DNA of 6,548 nucleotides, taken from NCBI GenBank assembly GCA_024278565.1, contig JAJRSY010000238.1, positions 1 to 6,548 on the forward strand, read 5' to 3'. A model generated the notes under the pieces. The model saw only the letters and a program-made list of their open reading frames with translations. It searched no databases and had not been told where the DNA came from. This document shows positions 1-5,753 of the stretch, one piece after another. Made by a program: the position numbers and the translations under genes. Within the stretch, counting starts at the first letter, position 1. Each line of letters starts with the position of its first letter. Origin of the DNA: Bacteroidota bacterium. Lineage in GTDB: Bacteria > Bacteroidota > Bacteroidia > Flavobacteriales > Flavobacteriaceae.

Positions 1-915
1 CATGGCACCATCCATATCAACATAGTCCAATTGGGGCAGTAGTTGTGCAATGGCCGATATACCGACCGTTGATTCCGTCATACAGCCTACCATGACCTTG
101 AGTCCCATTTCTTTTCCCTTTTTTATCATTCGCAGGGCAGGGGTAAGGCCACCACATTTTGTCAGTTTGATATTGATACCGCTGAAATGAAGACCGCATT
201 TTTCGACATCGCTTTCTACAATACAACTCTCATCGGCGATTACAGGCAGTACACTCTGGTGCATTACCTGTTCCATACCCTGCCAATCATCGGCCTTTAG
301 GGGTTGTTCAATAAATTCAACGCCCAAATCTTTTAGTAAAGGGGCATTGATGATGGTCTCTTTGACCGACCAGGCACAGTTGGCATCGATTCTAAATATT
401 GATTTAGTATGTTTTCTGAGCTCTTTGACGATACCAACATCATCGGTTGTTCCCAATTTGATTTTATATATCGGCCAAGGGGTTTCCTTCATTTTAACGA
501 CCATTTCATCTATGTCGGCTATACCAATGGTGTAGTTGGTCGTGGGGTATTGTGCCCTGTTTGTACCCCATATTTTGTGGAGCGGCTTGCCCAATAGTTT
601 ACCGTAGAGGTCATGCGCGGCCAGATCCAAAGCGCAGATGGCAAAATTGGTCAAGTGCTTTTCGGTCAAAAATTGATGAAACTCCTCGGGAGATGTAAAA
701 TCAAACGACTCGATCTCATTTTGTACGGCATTGATCTCGGCCATCATATTTTCAACACTTACTTTATAGTAGGGGTTTGCGGTAGCTTCTCCGTAACCGG
801 TTTGTCCTTTTAGCGAAATACCAACGATCAAGGTATCTTGAAAATCATGTGATTCACGTGAAATACTAAAGGTATGCTTTAGGGGAAGAACATACTTTTT
901 CAGGCTTAACTGCAT
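1..915 (-). CDS. Dipeptide epimerase (L-Ala-D/L-Glu epimerase type), enolase superfamily, C-terminus cut by window edge
   Basis: An open frame of 305 codons runs without a stop from an ATG at 915 to base 1. It starts MQLSLKKYVLPLKHTFSIS and ends YVDMDGAM. The enolase-superfamily barrel motifs appear in order: KIK (K151, K153; the KxK acid/base lysines), RIDAN (D177, metal ligand), FIEQP (E203), IADES (D228, E229), NIKLTKCGG (K250, the opposite-face lysine), MVGCM (about 275-279) and YVDMD. The closing D-x-D (D300, D302) is the mark of dipeptide epimerases, where it holds the amino group of the dipeptide. The known role is reversible epimerisation of L-Ala-D-Glu to L-Ala-L-Glu during recycling of murein peptides in the cytoplasm; some relatives prefer other dipeptides, so the exact substrate is unsure. 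Family members are about 340 residues, so some 30-40 are missing. The gene is transcribed apart from the cluster to its right, behind the terminator at 961-993. There is no clear Shine-Dalgarno; a weak -7-like TATATTAG lies about 20 bases upstream. Confidence 0.9.
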   Translation of the reverse strand, partial: MQLSLKKYVLPLKHTFSISRESHDFQDTLIVGISLKGQTGYGEATANPYYKVSVENMMAEINAVQNEIESFDFTSPEEFHQFLTEKHLTNFAICALDLAAHDLYGKLLGKPLHKIWGTNRAQYPTTNYTIGIADIDEMVVKMKETPWPIYKIKLGTTDDVGIVKELRKHTKSIFRIDANCAWSVKETIINAPLLKDLGVEFIEQPLKADDWQGMEQVMHQSVLPVIADESCIVESDVEKCGLHFSGINIKLTKCGGLTPALRMIKKGKEMGLKVMVGCMTESTVGISAIAQLLPQLDYVDMDGAM

Positions 916-960
916 AGTGTAAAAGTTTGTACTAATATAGAGATAAACTAGGGGTGAGCG

Positions 961-993
961 AAAAAAAAACCCACCGAAATCAAGTGGGATTTT
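961..993 (-). terminator. Rho-independent terminator for the minus-strand five-gene cluster
   Basis: Read on the minus strand, arms CCCAC (988-984) and GTGGG (974-970) enclose a 9-base loop (7 if the inner T-G wobble forms). They are followed directly by nine T residues (complement of 969-961) and preceded by A-rich sequence that extends the stem. The plus-strand reading has only a short T run, so the main direction is minus. It closes the transcript of the GIN/PspC/PadR genes and insulates the epimerase gene. Confidence 0.8.
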
Positions 994-1015
994 ATGGTTA
1001 TTGATCTGACGGACA

Positions 1016-1115
1016 TAGTTTAGGAGTTTGGAAAGGGTTTTAGGAGTACCATCCCATAAACGTCTAAACTACCAACTCCTAAACTTTTCAACATGAAAAA
1101 AGTTTAGGAGTTTAG
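1016..1115. repeat. Cluster of TTTAGGAG-type short repeats in both orientations
   Basis: The word TTTAGGAG(TTT) or its complement occurs at about 1018-1029, 1040-1047 (TTTTAGGAGTA), 1063-1070 (TCTAAACT), 1074-1084 (AACTCCTAAAC) and 1102-1115 (GTTTAGGAGTTTAG). Related words recur at the other end of the window after the DUF4442 gene (6319-6370). There is no open reading frame. Such AT-rich intergenic words may be a dispersed flavobacterial repeat family; origin unknown. Confidence 0.55.
1074..1112. repeat. Long inverted repeat (12-bp perfect arms)
   Basis: Arms AACTCCTAAACT (1074-1085) and AGTTTAGGAGTT (1101-1112) are exact reverse complements. The loop contains TTTTC and GAAAA, which can extend the stem with a small bulge. 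There is no run of T directly after it on either strand, so it is not a standard terminator. In the transcript of the GIN-lipoprotein gene it would form a stable 3'-UTR stem. Confidence 0.7.
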
Positions 1116-1134
1116 ACCTGCCCGTCCGGCAGGT
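1116..1134. repeat. GC-rich palindrome, copy 1 (REP-like)
   Basis: Arms ACCTGCC (1116-1122) and GGCAGGT (1128-1134) flank the 5-base loop CGTCC. The block stands out in AT-rich surroundings. A closely related block, CCTGCCGGCAGG followed by TG, occurs at 4642-4653. Two copies in two non-coding regions suggest a dispersed REP-like element. Confidence 0.55.
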
Positions 1135-1216
1135 GGAGTCCGATCAGTTTACTAAATGCCCAAGACCTAACGTCTATTAGTTTGTTCTCGCCATATTAAA
1201 TATAAAAAAAGGAAAA

Positions 1217-1939
1217 CTAGTTCTTGTGTACACTGCCCGAAACCGATTTTCTTTTCTCTACGGCAGGGTCACCAGAGTATGAAATATCGGCACCGCTACT
1301 GGCGTCTGCTACTAACGATTCAGAAACATTCACAGAAATATCGGATCCACTGCTTGCACCTGCATAACAGGTTTTTGCCACAAGTTCTCGGGCCTTGATA
1401 TCGGCTCCACTGCTGGCATCTGCGTGCAGAATATTGGTTTCGCCTGCAATCTTGATATCGGCACCACTACTGGCGTCTGCAGATATCTCTTCGGCATTGA
1501 CCTCTATGTGCAGATCAGCGCCACTGCTGGCATCTAAATCCAATTTATCGCCTTCAATGAGGTTTTTAACTATCAAATCGGCTCCGCTTGAACTTTTTAG
1601 GGCTGTAATCTCAGGTAATGATACATATATTTTTTTTGTGGCCCTACCAATATTCTCAATGGCATGTATATGTAATCTACCATTTTTGATATCGGTGCCA
1701 ATTAGATCGATAATGTTTTCATCGGCCTCTACCTCAATGCTGAATTCTGCCGCCTGTGTCACATAAACATCTAAACCTTCAGAGGCCGAGACCTCTGTAA
1801 ATTCTTCTGTAATGCTACGGGTTTCGTTTTCTACGACTCCGTTTCCTTTTTTACCATTACCGAAATTTGCGTCGAAATGACATGAAGATAAAAATAAGCT
1901 TACTAATAATGCGATTGCGATTCTTGCTAGTGTTGTCAT
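1217..1939 (-). CDS. GIN-domain (DUF2807) beta-helix lipoprotein with ASSGAD repeats
   Basis: 240 residues. The first 20 form a lipoprotein signal: a hydrophobic stretch (about 5-17) ending in the lipobox LSSC with C20 as the lipidated residue, so the mature protein is probably anchored in the envelope. The rest matches the GIN/putative auto-transporter adhesin head family (DUF2807). A strand region at about 45-115 leads into six copies of (A/S)SSG(A/S)D at residues 116, 137, 156, 175, 195 and 213, spaced 18-21 residues. One short motif per coil is what a right-handed beta-helix looks like. It is the last gene of the minus-strand cluster, 133 bases after the PspC gene, and is followed by the terminator at 961-993. 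GIN proteins of this size next to PspC and PadR genes are common in Bacteroidota; their biochemical role is not known. A role as an envelope sensor or scaffold is inference. Confidence 0.88.
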   Translation of the reverse strand: MTTLARIAIALLVSLFLSSCHFDANFGNGKKGNGVVENETRSITEEFTEVSASEGLDVYVTQAAEFSIEVEADENIIDLIGTDIKNGRLHIHAIENIGRATKKIYVSLPEITALKSSSGADLIVKNLIEGDKLDLDASSGADLHIEVNAEEISADASSGADIKIAGETNILHADASSGADIKARELVAKTCYAGASSGSDISVNVSESLVADASSGADISYSGDPAVEKRKSVSGSVHKN

Positions 1940-1955
1940 GATCGTTGTTTTTTGA

Positions 1956-1973
1956 ACCGGCTTTATGACCGGT
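1956..1973. promoter_or_regulatory. Short hairpin in the leader of the GIN-lipoprotein gene
   Basis: ACCGG (1956-1960) and CCGGT (1969-1973) flank the 8-base spacer CTTTATGA, ending 16 bases upstream of the GIN start codon on the minus strand. It could be a weak operator or a translation-tuning stem in the PspC-GIN intercistronic region. I see no clear TAnnTTTG promoter in this 133-base gap, so read-through from the PspC gene is likely. Confidence 0.3.
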
Positions 1974-2072
1974 AGGTTGATGTTTAAGATTGATATAAAA
2001 ATACGGATTATAGTTGTTTATAAATGTAAGTTATTGACCGAGTTGTTGTTTTGAGCTGATGAACCGTAAATT

Positions 2073-3953
2073 TCAATTGCTGTAGCCCGAATCGTTATTT
2101 GATCTATTTTCTTTTGTCTTTGCCAGTACCCCGTCCTCATCGATTTTCATTGTAAGGGGATCGGAGTCGTCTTGCAAATCAATATCTACCCCTTCATCAT
2201 CAATGATGATTACGTTGGTATCACTACTATCTTGATTATTGTTTGCCTTTATCTTTACGCCGCTCTCATCGATCTTCATTTCAAAGCGCTCACCGCCTTC
2301 GTCTTTAATATTGATGTCTATTCCTTCCCCATTTATTATAATATGGCCCTTTTGGTCTCCGTCGGATCTTTTCAATAAAGTACAATCCAAACATTCGAGC
2401 TCTCCATCGGTGCCCATTTTCCATATATGATCAGACATATCGCAACCGTTCATATTCCGGTCATTATTAGCTCTTAGCATAGGGCATCGCCGGCTTGATC
2501 TGTTATATATTAGTATGGTGCCTACCGGTACGTATAGTGTCACTCGTACCTCTTGATTGCTAAACCTGATTTTGCTCCCCGTGGTCAAATAGTCATCTAA
2601 GTAGATGGTATTGCCTTCCACTTTATAACCATAGTTTATTCTATTGGACTTTTCACGGGCTGCATTGAAAGATTTTCCGTTGGCTTCTTTTCTGATTTCT
2701 ATGCTGGTAATGGAGTCTTTTGTTTTTTTGATCTTGAATCGCACATTATCAGAGAGCAGTACTTCTTCGCCATCATCAGTATAGGTCATGATCGAATCAT
2801 CAACTCGTACAAGACCGCGATTGTCAAATAGTTTTGTAGTCACTGCGGTGATGTTCAAGGTGTCTAAGGTGCTTTCAAAATAAACCTCTTCTTCAACTGT
2901 GGTACTGCCCGAATAGGCATGTGCCGCTGCGGTTCTTACCCCTATAGCGATTAGGCCTACCAATGAGATCAACCAAAGCCCCAATAAAGAAAATTTGGCA
3001 ATGTTACCTATTGATTTCAGGTTGTTCACCAAAATTTTCAAGCCCAAATACAAGAGAAAGAAGAAAGGAATTCCGATGGCAAAGAACATCAATAGGGATA
3101 GCAACCATACAGGGGCTTCGGTGGAGTTCGAGATGAAATCATCAATACCGGGCAAACGTACCCAATCTAATGTGCCTACGGTCAACATGCCAATGAACAT
3201 ACCAACTATTGTGGTTGCCCCAATGATTATGAGAATGATGCCAATGAACTTTCCGAATATTTTAAAAAAGAATAGTACGATATCACCCAGAGTGTCAAAA
3301 AAAGTCTTTCCCCCATTTTTCACTTTCTCGCCCATTTTATCGTAATCGACACTTTTGACCCTATCGGCGATATCATCAAAACCTTCCTTTACCTTACGTT
3401 CAATATTACTGATGTTTATATCTTCCCCACGCATATTCAATTGCTCTGAAGTTGTTTCGGCTTCGGGTATCAATATCCATAACAACCCATATATAAGTAT
3501 AAACCCACCGCCCGAGAACAAGGTTGTTACGACCCATATCAATCGGATCCAAAGCGGATCTACGCCAACATAATGCGCAAGACCTGAAGAAACCCCTGCG
3601 ACATATTTCATTTGGGTATCCCTATACAGTTTCTTGACCCTTTTTTGGGCTGAAGAAGACGGTGTTGGACCATCATCAAAGATGTCCTCATCGACCATAT
3701 AATCTTCGGGCTGCCCCATGATCGCAATGACCTCATCTACTTCTTTATCAGTGATCACCTGTCTTTCGTTCTTTAGTTTTTCATGAAAAAGCTCTGCGAT
3801 ACGAGCTTCTATGTCGGCTAGAATTTCATCGCTTCCGGGGGTGTTTGCAAAGGAGCGTTTTACCGACTCAAGGTACCTACGCATTTTAGTATACGCCTCT
3901 TCATCTATGTGAAAAAGTATATTGGCGAGATTTATATTTACTGTTTTGTTCAT
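2073..3953 (-). CDS. PspC-domain membrane protein with HAAS-like N-terminus and beta-rich C-terminal domain
   Basis: 626 residues starting MNKTVNINLANILFHIDEEA. Residues about 20-88 are helical and acidic, with YLESVKRSF, DIEARIAELF and VIAIMGQPEDY, resembling the HAAS signalling region often paired with PadR regulators. Residues 106-165 are a PspC domain (KKLYRDTQMKYVAGVSSGLA to WILIP) with a paired hydrophobic hairpin. Further membrane segments lie at about 225-258, 284-308 and 320-341. From about 350 on the protein is polar and strand-rich, like the toastrack/DUF4097-GIN type domains that follow PspC or LiaF-type membrane parts. This part holds four cysteines (C490, C504, C521, C524) and two tandem acidic repeats (about 538-571 and 581-612). 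PspC in other bacteria is an inner-membrane sensor of envelope stress. Here PadR lies just upstream and a GIN lipoprotein downstream, so it is probably the membrane component of a PSP-like response; topology and signal are inference. Confidence 0.88.
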   Translation of the reverse strand: MNKTVNINLANILFHIDEEAYTKMRRYLESVKRSFANTPGSDEILADIEARIAELFHEKLKNERQVITDKEVDEVIAIMGQPEDYMVDEDIFDDGPTPSSSAQKRVKKLYRDTQMKYVAGVSSGLAHYVGVDPLWIRLIWVVTTLFSGGGFILIYGLLWILIPEAETTSEQLNMRGEDINISNIERKVKEGFDDIADRVKSVDYDKMGEKVKNGGKTFFDTLGDIVLFFFKIFGKFIGIILIIIGATTIVGMFIGMLTVGTLDWVRLPGIDDFISNSTEAPVWLLSLLMFFAIGIPFFFLLYLGLKILVNNLKSIGNIAKFSLLGLWLISLVGLIAIGVRTAAAHAYSGSTTVEEEVYFESTLDTLNITAVTTKLFDNRGLVRVDDSIMTYTDDGEEVLLSDNVRFKIKKTKDSITSIEIRKEANGKSFNAAREKSNRINYGYKVEGNTIYLDDYLTTGSKIRFSNQEVRVTLYVPVGTILIYNRSSRRCPMLRANNDRNMNGCDMSDHIWKMGTDGELECLDCTLLKRSDGDQKGHIIINGEGIDINIKDEGGERFEMKIDESGVKIKANNNQDSSDTNVIIIDDEGVDIDLQDDSDPLTMKIDEDGVLAKTKENRSNNDSGYSN

Positions 3954-4045
3954 TTTAAATAATTTTCAGGTATTGTCTGTTGCTTTTGACACCTTTCGAA
4001 TGCTTGTTGGGGGGTAGCTCGAAGGGCAGGGTCATGTCTTTTGTT

Positions 4046-4375
4046 TTATTTGGTATTGGTTACCATATTGGTCGCGCTTCTCAGTTCATCCCAGGTTGTA
4101 TCGAGTTCTTTGAGAAAAAGTTTGCCCGTTTCGGTCAGGGTGTAATATTTTCGTGGTGGGCCTGATGTTGATTCTTCCCAACGGTAGTTGAGCAAACCTG
4201 CATTCTTCAATCTTGTGAGTAGGGGATATATCGTTCCTTCCACAACAAGCATCTTCGCATCTTTAAGGGTCGAGAGAATTTCAGAGGCGTATTTATCATG
4301 ACCATTTAGAATGGAAAGGATACAATACTCCAAAACTCCTTTTCGCATTTGCGCTTTTGTGTTTTCTACATTCAT
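4046..4375 (-). CDS. PadR-family transcriptional regulator (small type)
   Basis: 109 residues starting MNVENTKAQMRKGVLEYCIL. This is a nearly complete small PadR winged helix: MRKGVLEYCILSIL (helix 1), YASEILSTL, the highly conserved VVEGTIYPLLTRLKNAGLL recognition-helix region (about 44-62), the wing with GPPRKYYTLTETG (72-84), and a C-terminal helix for dimer formation (KLFLKELDTTWDEL). The frame is open further upstream to 4669, but those 98 extra codons read into non-coding and MITE-like sequence and lack PadR features, so I place the start at 4375, with GAAGG just before it. It lies 92 bases upstream of the PspC gene in the same direction, the usual PadR-PspC pairing. PadR proteins are ligand-responsive or partner-responsive repressors; here it probably represses its own cluster. 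The palindrome at 5743-5763 is the best operator candidate. Confidence 0.92.
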   Translation of the reverse strand: MNVENTKAQMRKGVLEYCILSILNGHDKYASEILSTLKDAKMLVVEGTIYPLLTRLKNAGLLNYRWEESTSGPPRKYYTLTETGKLFLKELDTTWDELRSATNMVTNTK

Positions 4376-4396
4376 ACCTTCTTTTTGCTTTTTATG

Positions 4397-4418
4397 CCGA
4401 CCCTGTCGGTAAAACAGG
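4397..4418 (-). promoter_or_regulatory. Two overlapping, mutually exclusive small hairpins in the padR leader
   Basis: On the minus strand CCGAC-AGG-GTCGG (4409-4397) can form a tight 5-bp stem about 21 bases before the padR start. The overlapping CCTGT...ACAGG (about 4418-4402) forms an alternative stem sharing the ACAGG bases, so both cannot form together. This could tune translation or simply be chance; the stems are short. Confidence 0.3.
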
Positions 4419-4510
4419 CTCTCTTTTGGTGTGTTTGGAATTGTGGACTGCATGGGCCAACTGTTCGTTTTTTGATTTCGCCAAAAGGCGGTTTGATGAA
4501 TAAACTCTTG

Positions 4511-4515
4511 TAAAG
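4511..4515. repeat. Left target-site duplication of the MITE-like element
   Basis: TAAAG directly abuts the left terminal inverted repeat and is repeated directly at 4694-4698. Confidence 0.6.
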
Positions 4516-4693
4516 TATCTGTTAAAGAATAACTGAAACATTTCGGCTTGTTCTTTAGCCCTTTTTCTTTGTTAAAATTTTCAACCGTAACTAAGGCTAT
4601 GCCTGATAATTTTAATTTTGAAAAAATGCAAAACAACCCTGCCTGCCGGCAGGTGCCCCGACTCTGCACGCACCACTTATTCTTTAACAGATA
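4516..4693. mobile_element. MITE-like element, 178 bp, with perfect 17-bp terminal inverted repeats
   Basis: TATCTGTTAAAGAATAA (4516-4532) and its exact reverse complement TTATTCTTTAACAGATA (4677-4693) bound the element. The flanking bases are TAAAG on both sides (4511-4515 and 4694-4698), a 5-bp target-site duplication. There is no transposase frame inside; the interior carries a GC-rich palindrome (4642-4653). Size, matched ends and duplication fit a non-autonomous element moved by a transposase encoded elsewhere. The source family is not identifiable from here. It lies between the NTF2-like gene and padR and may have split one transcription unit. Confidence 0.72.
4642..4653. repeat. GC-rich palindrome, copy 2 (REP-like), inside the MITE-like element
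   Basis: CCTGCCGGCAGG is a perfect 12-bp palindrome, preceded by CTG and followed by TG. The block at 1116-1134 has the same arms around a short loop. On the minus strand it is followed, after a few bases, by a T-rich stretch, so it might also slow transcription between the NTF2-like gene and padR. Confidence 0.5.
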
Positions 4694-4698
4694 TAAAG
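4694..4698. repeat. Right target-site duplication of the MITE-like element
   Basis: TAAAG directly abuts the right terminal inverted repeat, matching 4511-4515. Confidence 0.6.
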
Positions 4699-4731
4699 GG
4701 TGTGATTAATACCCCGTTTGTAACTGTTTTT

Positions 4732-5220
4732 CTAGTGAAGGCTGATGACTCTTGTAATTTTCCAATCCTCATCTTGGCGCTTCCAAATGGTTATGAATTT
4801 GCTTGCCTTTGACGCTGCATTGGGCTCTTGGTTGTTGTGAAATTTGTGCAACCCGATCTGTACGGCACCAAAGCCCGGTATTTCATAAACTTCTATACTG
4901 CCCTTTACCAACGCTCTGGTCACCTTGCCACAAATATTGTTCTCTATGGCGGCCATCACTTCTTCTTTTGAGGTTGAAAGTCCGCCCTTATCATGATAGA
5001 ATTCCAAATCTTCCGAAAGAAGATCAGACTGTTTTTTTAAATCACAATTATTGTAGGCCGTGAAGAAAATGCTATCCAATTTTACGATGGTATCATAGAG
5101 TTCAGGTTCGTTTTTCAAAGGATAACAATCTAGCCCGATTGGTATCGCCGAAACACGAAAGACCGTAAGGCATATCAACAAGCTGCCTAAAATTGATTTT
5201 ATGTAGATGTTTTTTTTCAT
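4732..5220 (-). CDS. Secreted NTF2-like (DUF4440/SnoaL-type) protein
   Basis: 162 residues. The N-terminus MKKNIYIKSILGSLLICLTV is a classic signal peptide with a likely cut after VSA (residue 25), so the protein is probably periplasmic. The rest fits a single cone-shaped NTF2-like domain. A first helix pair (about 42-70; LDSIFFTAYNNCDLKKQSDLLSED when read in pieces) leads to the strand LEFYHDKGG (72-80), a helix with SKEEVMAAI (84-92), then the curved sheet ending in FITIWKRQDEDWKITRVIS (142-160). This end, with W after (D/E)xD, is typical of DUF4440 relatives. Family members range from enzymes to ligand-binding proteins, so no reaction can be named. Its ATG shares one base with the stop of the upstream DUF4870 gene (TAATG), implying translational coupling and a shared job. 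It is not one of the usual PadR-PspC partners I would expect, so its place in the cluster is notable. Confidence 0.82.
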   Translation of the reverse strand: MKKNIYIKSILGSLLICLTVFRVSAIPIGLDCYPLKNEPELYDTIVKLDSIFFTAYNNCDLKKQSDLLSEDLEFYHDKGGLSTSKEEVMAAIENNICGKVTRALVKGSIEVYEIPGFGAVQIGLHKFHNNQEPNAASKASKFITIWKRQDEDWKITRVISLH

Positions 5221-5702
5221 TATTTGATAAATTTTATTGTTATCGGATACCTAAAGGTTTGCCCCTCATTGGTGCGAATGGTTGCCAATATGGTATAAAT
5301 TATATTGACCACGAACAAAGCGCCCTGTGCTAAACCAGCAATGCCCAAGGGCAGCCACCAGTGGCCTAAACGAAAATCATCGCTATCAAAGCTTATATTC
5401 AGGTTATTGAAATTGTTCAGGCGATCAAGGCCGAAATGCCCGAAATCAAAAATATTGGGTAGGAGGCCAATAAAAAATGGGATACTTATGATACCCAGTA
5501 CAATAGAGTAGAGCTGCATACTTATCTGAAAGTTCAGGGCCTGTTTTCCGTTATGGTCCACGAAATCGTATTCTTTCTTGTTCGCTGTCCATAATATTAA
5601 GGGAATTATAAAATTTCCGAAGGGGAAAAAGTATTTTGAAAAGGTGGAAGCATGAATCAAAGAAGATAGGTTTCGTTCGTGTTTGTTCAATGTATCTGTC
5701 AT
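5220..5702 (-). CDS. DUF4870 domain-containing membrane protein
   Basis: 160 residues from the start at 5702 (MTDTLNKHERNLSSLIHAST). DUF4870 hallmarks are present: FGNFIIPLILW (28-38), the loop FVDHNGKQALNFQIS (47-61), hydrophobic segments at about 28-39, 60-82 and 114-141, and the closing GQTFRYPITIKFI (147-159). A 25-residue Asn/Phe/Asp-rich loop (about 85-110) separates the second and third membrane segments. The frame is open to an ATG at 5756, but those 18 codons would cover the promoter elements, so the later start is preferred. It is the first gene of the minus-strand cluster, directly behind a good promoter and a palindrome, and its stop overlaps the next start by one base. DUF4870 proteins have no known biochemical role; genes for them are often near PadR and PspC genes in Bacteroidota, which supports a role in envelope homeostasis. 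Confidence 0.88.
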   Translation of the reverse strand: MTDTLNKHERNLSSLIHASTFSKYFFPFGNFIIPLILWTANKKEYDFVDHNGKQALNFQISMQLYSIVLGIISIPFFIGLLPNIFDFGHFGLDRLNNFNNLNISFDSDDFRLGHWWLPLGIAGLAQGALFVVNIIYTILATIRTNEGQTFRYPITIKFIK

Positions 5703-5721
5703 GGCTCGGTAATTTCTTATG

Positions 5722-5753
5722 CAAATATATGTTTTAAAAAAGGTACTATGCAA
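5722..5753 (-). promoter_or_regulatory. Bacteroidota-type promoter for the DUF4870-led cluster
   Basis: On the minus strand a -33 TTG (5753-5751) is followed after 21 bases by TATATTTG (5729-5722), an exact match to the -7 consensus TAnnTTTG. Transcription would begin around 5714-5717, giving a leader of about 12-15 bases before the ATG at 5702. This is the main reason to reject the upstream ATG at 5756. Confidence 0.75.

Larger units (their letters stand above)
916..1216. other. Non-coding spacer rich in repeats, between epimerase and GIN-lipoprotein genes
   Basis: I see no credible gene in these 301 bases. They hold the epimerase promoter/leader (about 916-960), the terminator at 961-993, several copies of a TTTAGGAG(TTT) word in both orientations (about 1016-1115), a long hairpin (1074-1112) and a GC-rich palindrome (1116-1134). 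Since the only strong terminator lies about 225 bases beyond the GIN gene stop, most of this sequence would be a long 3' untranslated region of the minus-strand transcript. Confidence 0.7.
4376..4731. other. Long gap between the NTF2-like gene and padR, containing a MITE-like insertion
   Basis: I see no gene of its own here. From right to left (direction of transcription) it has a short remnant (4731-4699), the MITE-like element with its target duplication (4698-4511), and about 135 bases of padR leader (4510-4376) with two small hairpins. Removing the 178-bp element and one TAAAG copy would leave a gap of about 173 bases, closer to the other gaps in the cluster. Confidence 0.6.

Noticed and set aside
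1286..1594. Periodic DNA repeats resembling a CRISPR or minisatellite
   Set aside because: The period follows the codons of the ASSGAD protein repeat; units are not identical at the DNA level and there are no unique spacers of constant length.
1395..1766. 123-codon open frame on the plus strand opposite the GIN gene
   Set aside because: It is the complement of the ASSGAD repeat region; the repeating APLLAS peptide is a shadow of the real repeats, with no homology signal.
2995..3345. 116-codon open frame on the plus strand inside the PspC gene
   Set aside because: Antisense to membrane-helix codons of a well-supported gene, with no recognisable domain.
3980..4165. 61-codon open frame on the plus strand over the padR 3' end
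   Set aside because: Shadow of the padR coding sequence and its short 3' spacer, with no protein features.
4479..4490. CGCC-AAAA-GGCG hairpin as a terminator
   Set aside because: Only a 4-bp stem and no T run after it on either strand.
4376..4669. Upstream extension of the padR frame to a 207-residue protein
   Set aside because: The extra 98 codons lack PadR features and read through the MITE-like element and leader hairpins; the family begins at about the ATG at 4375.
4695..4731. Terminator after the NTF2-like gene (GGGT...ACCC on the minus strand)
   Set aside because: Four-base stem with a large loop and only a short broken T run; too weak to call.
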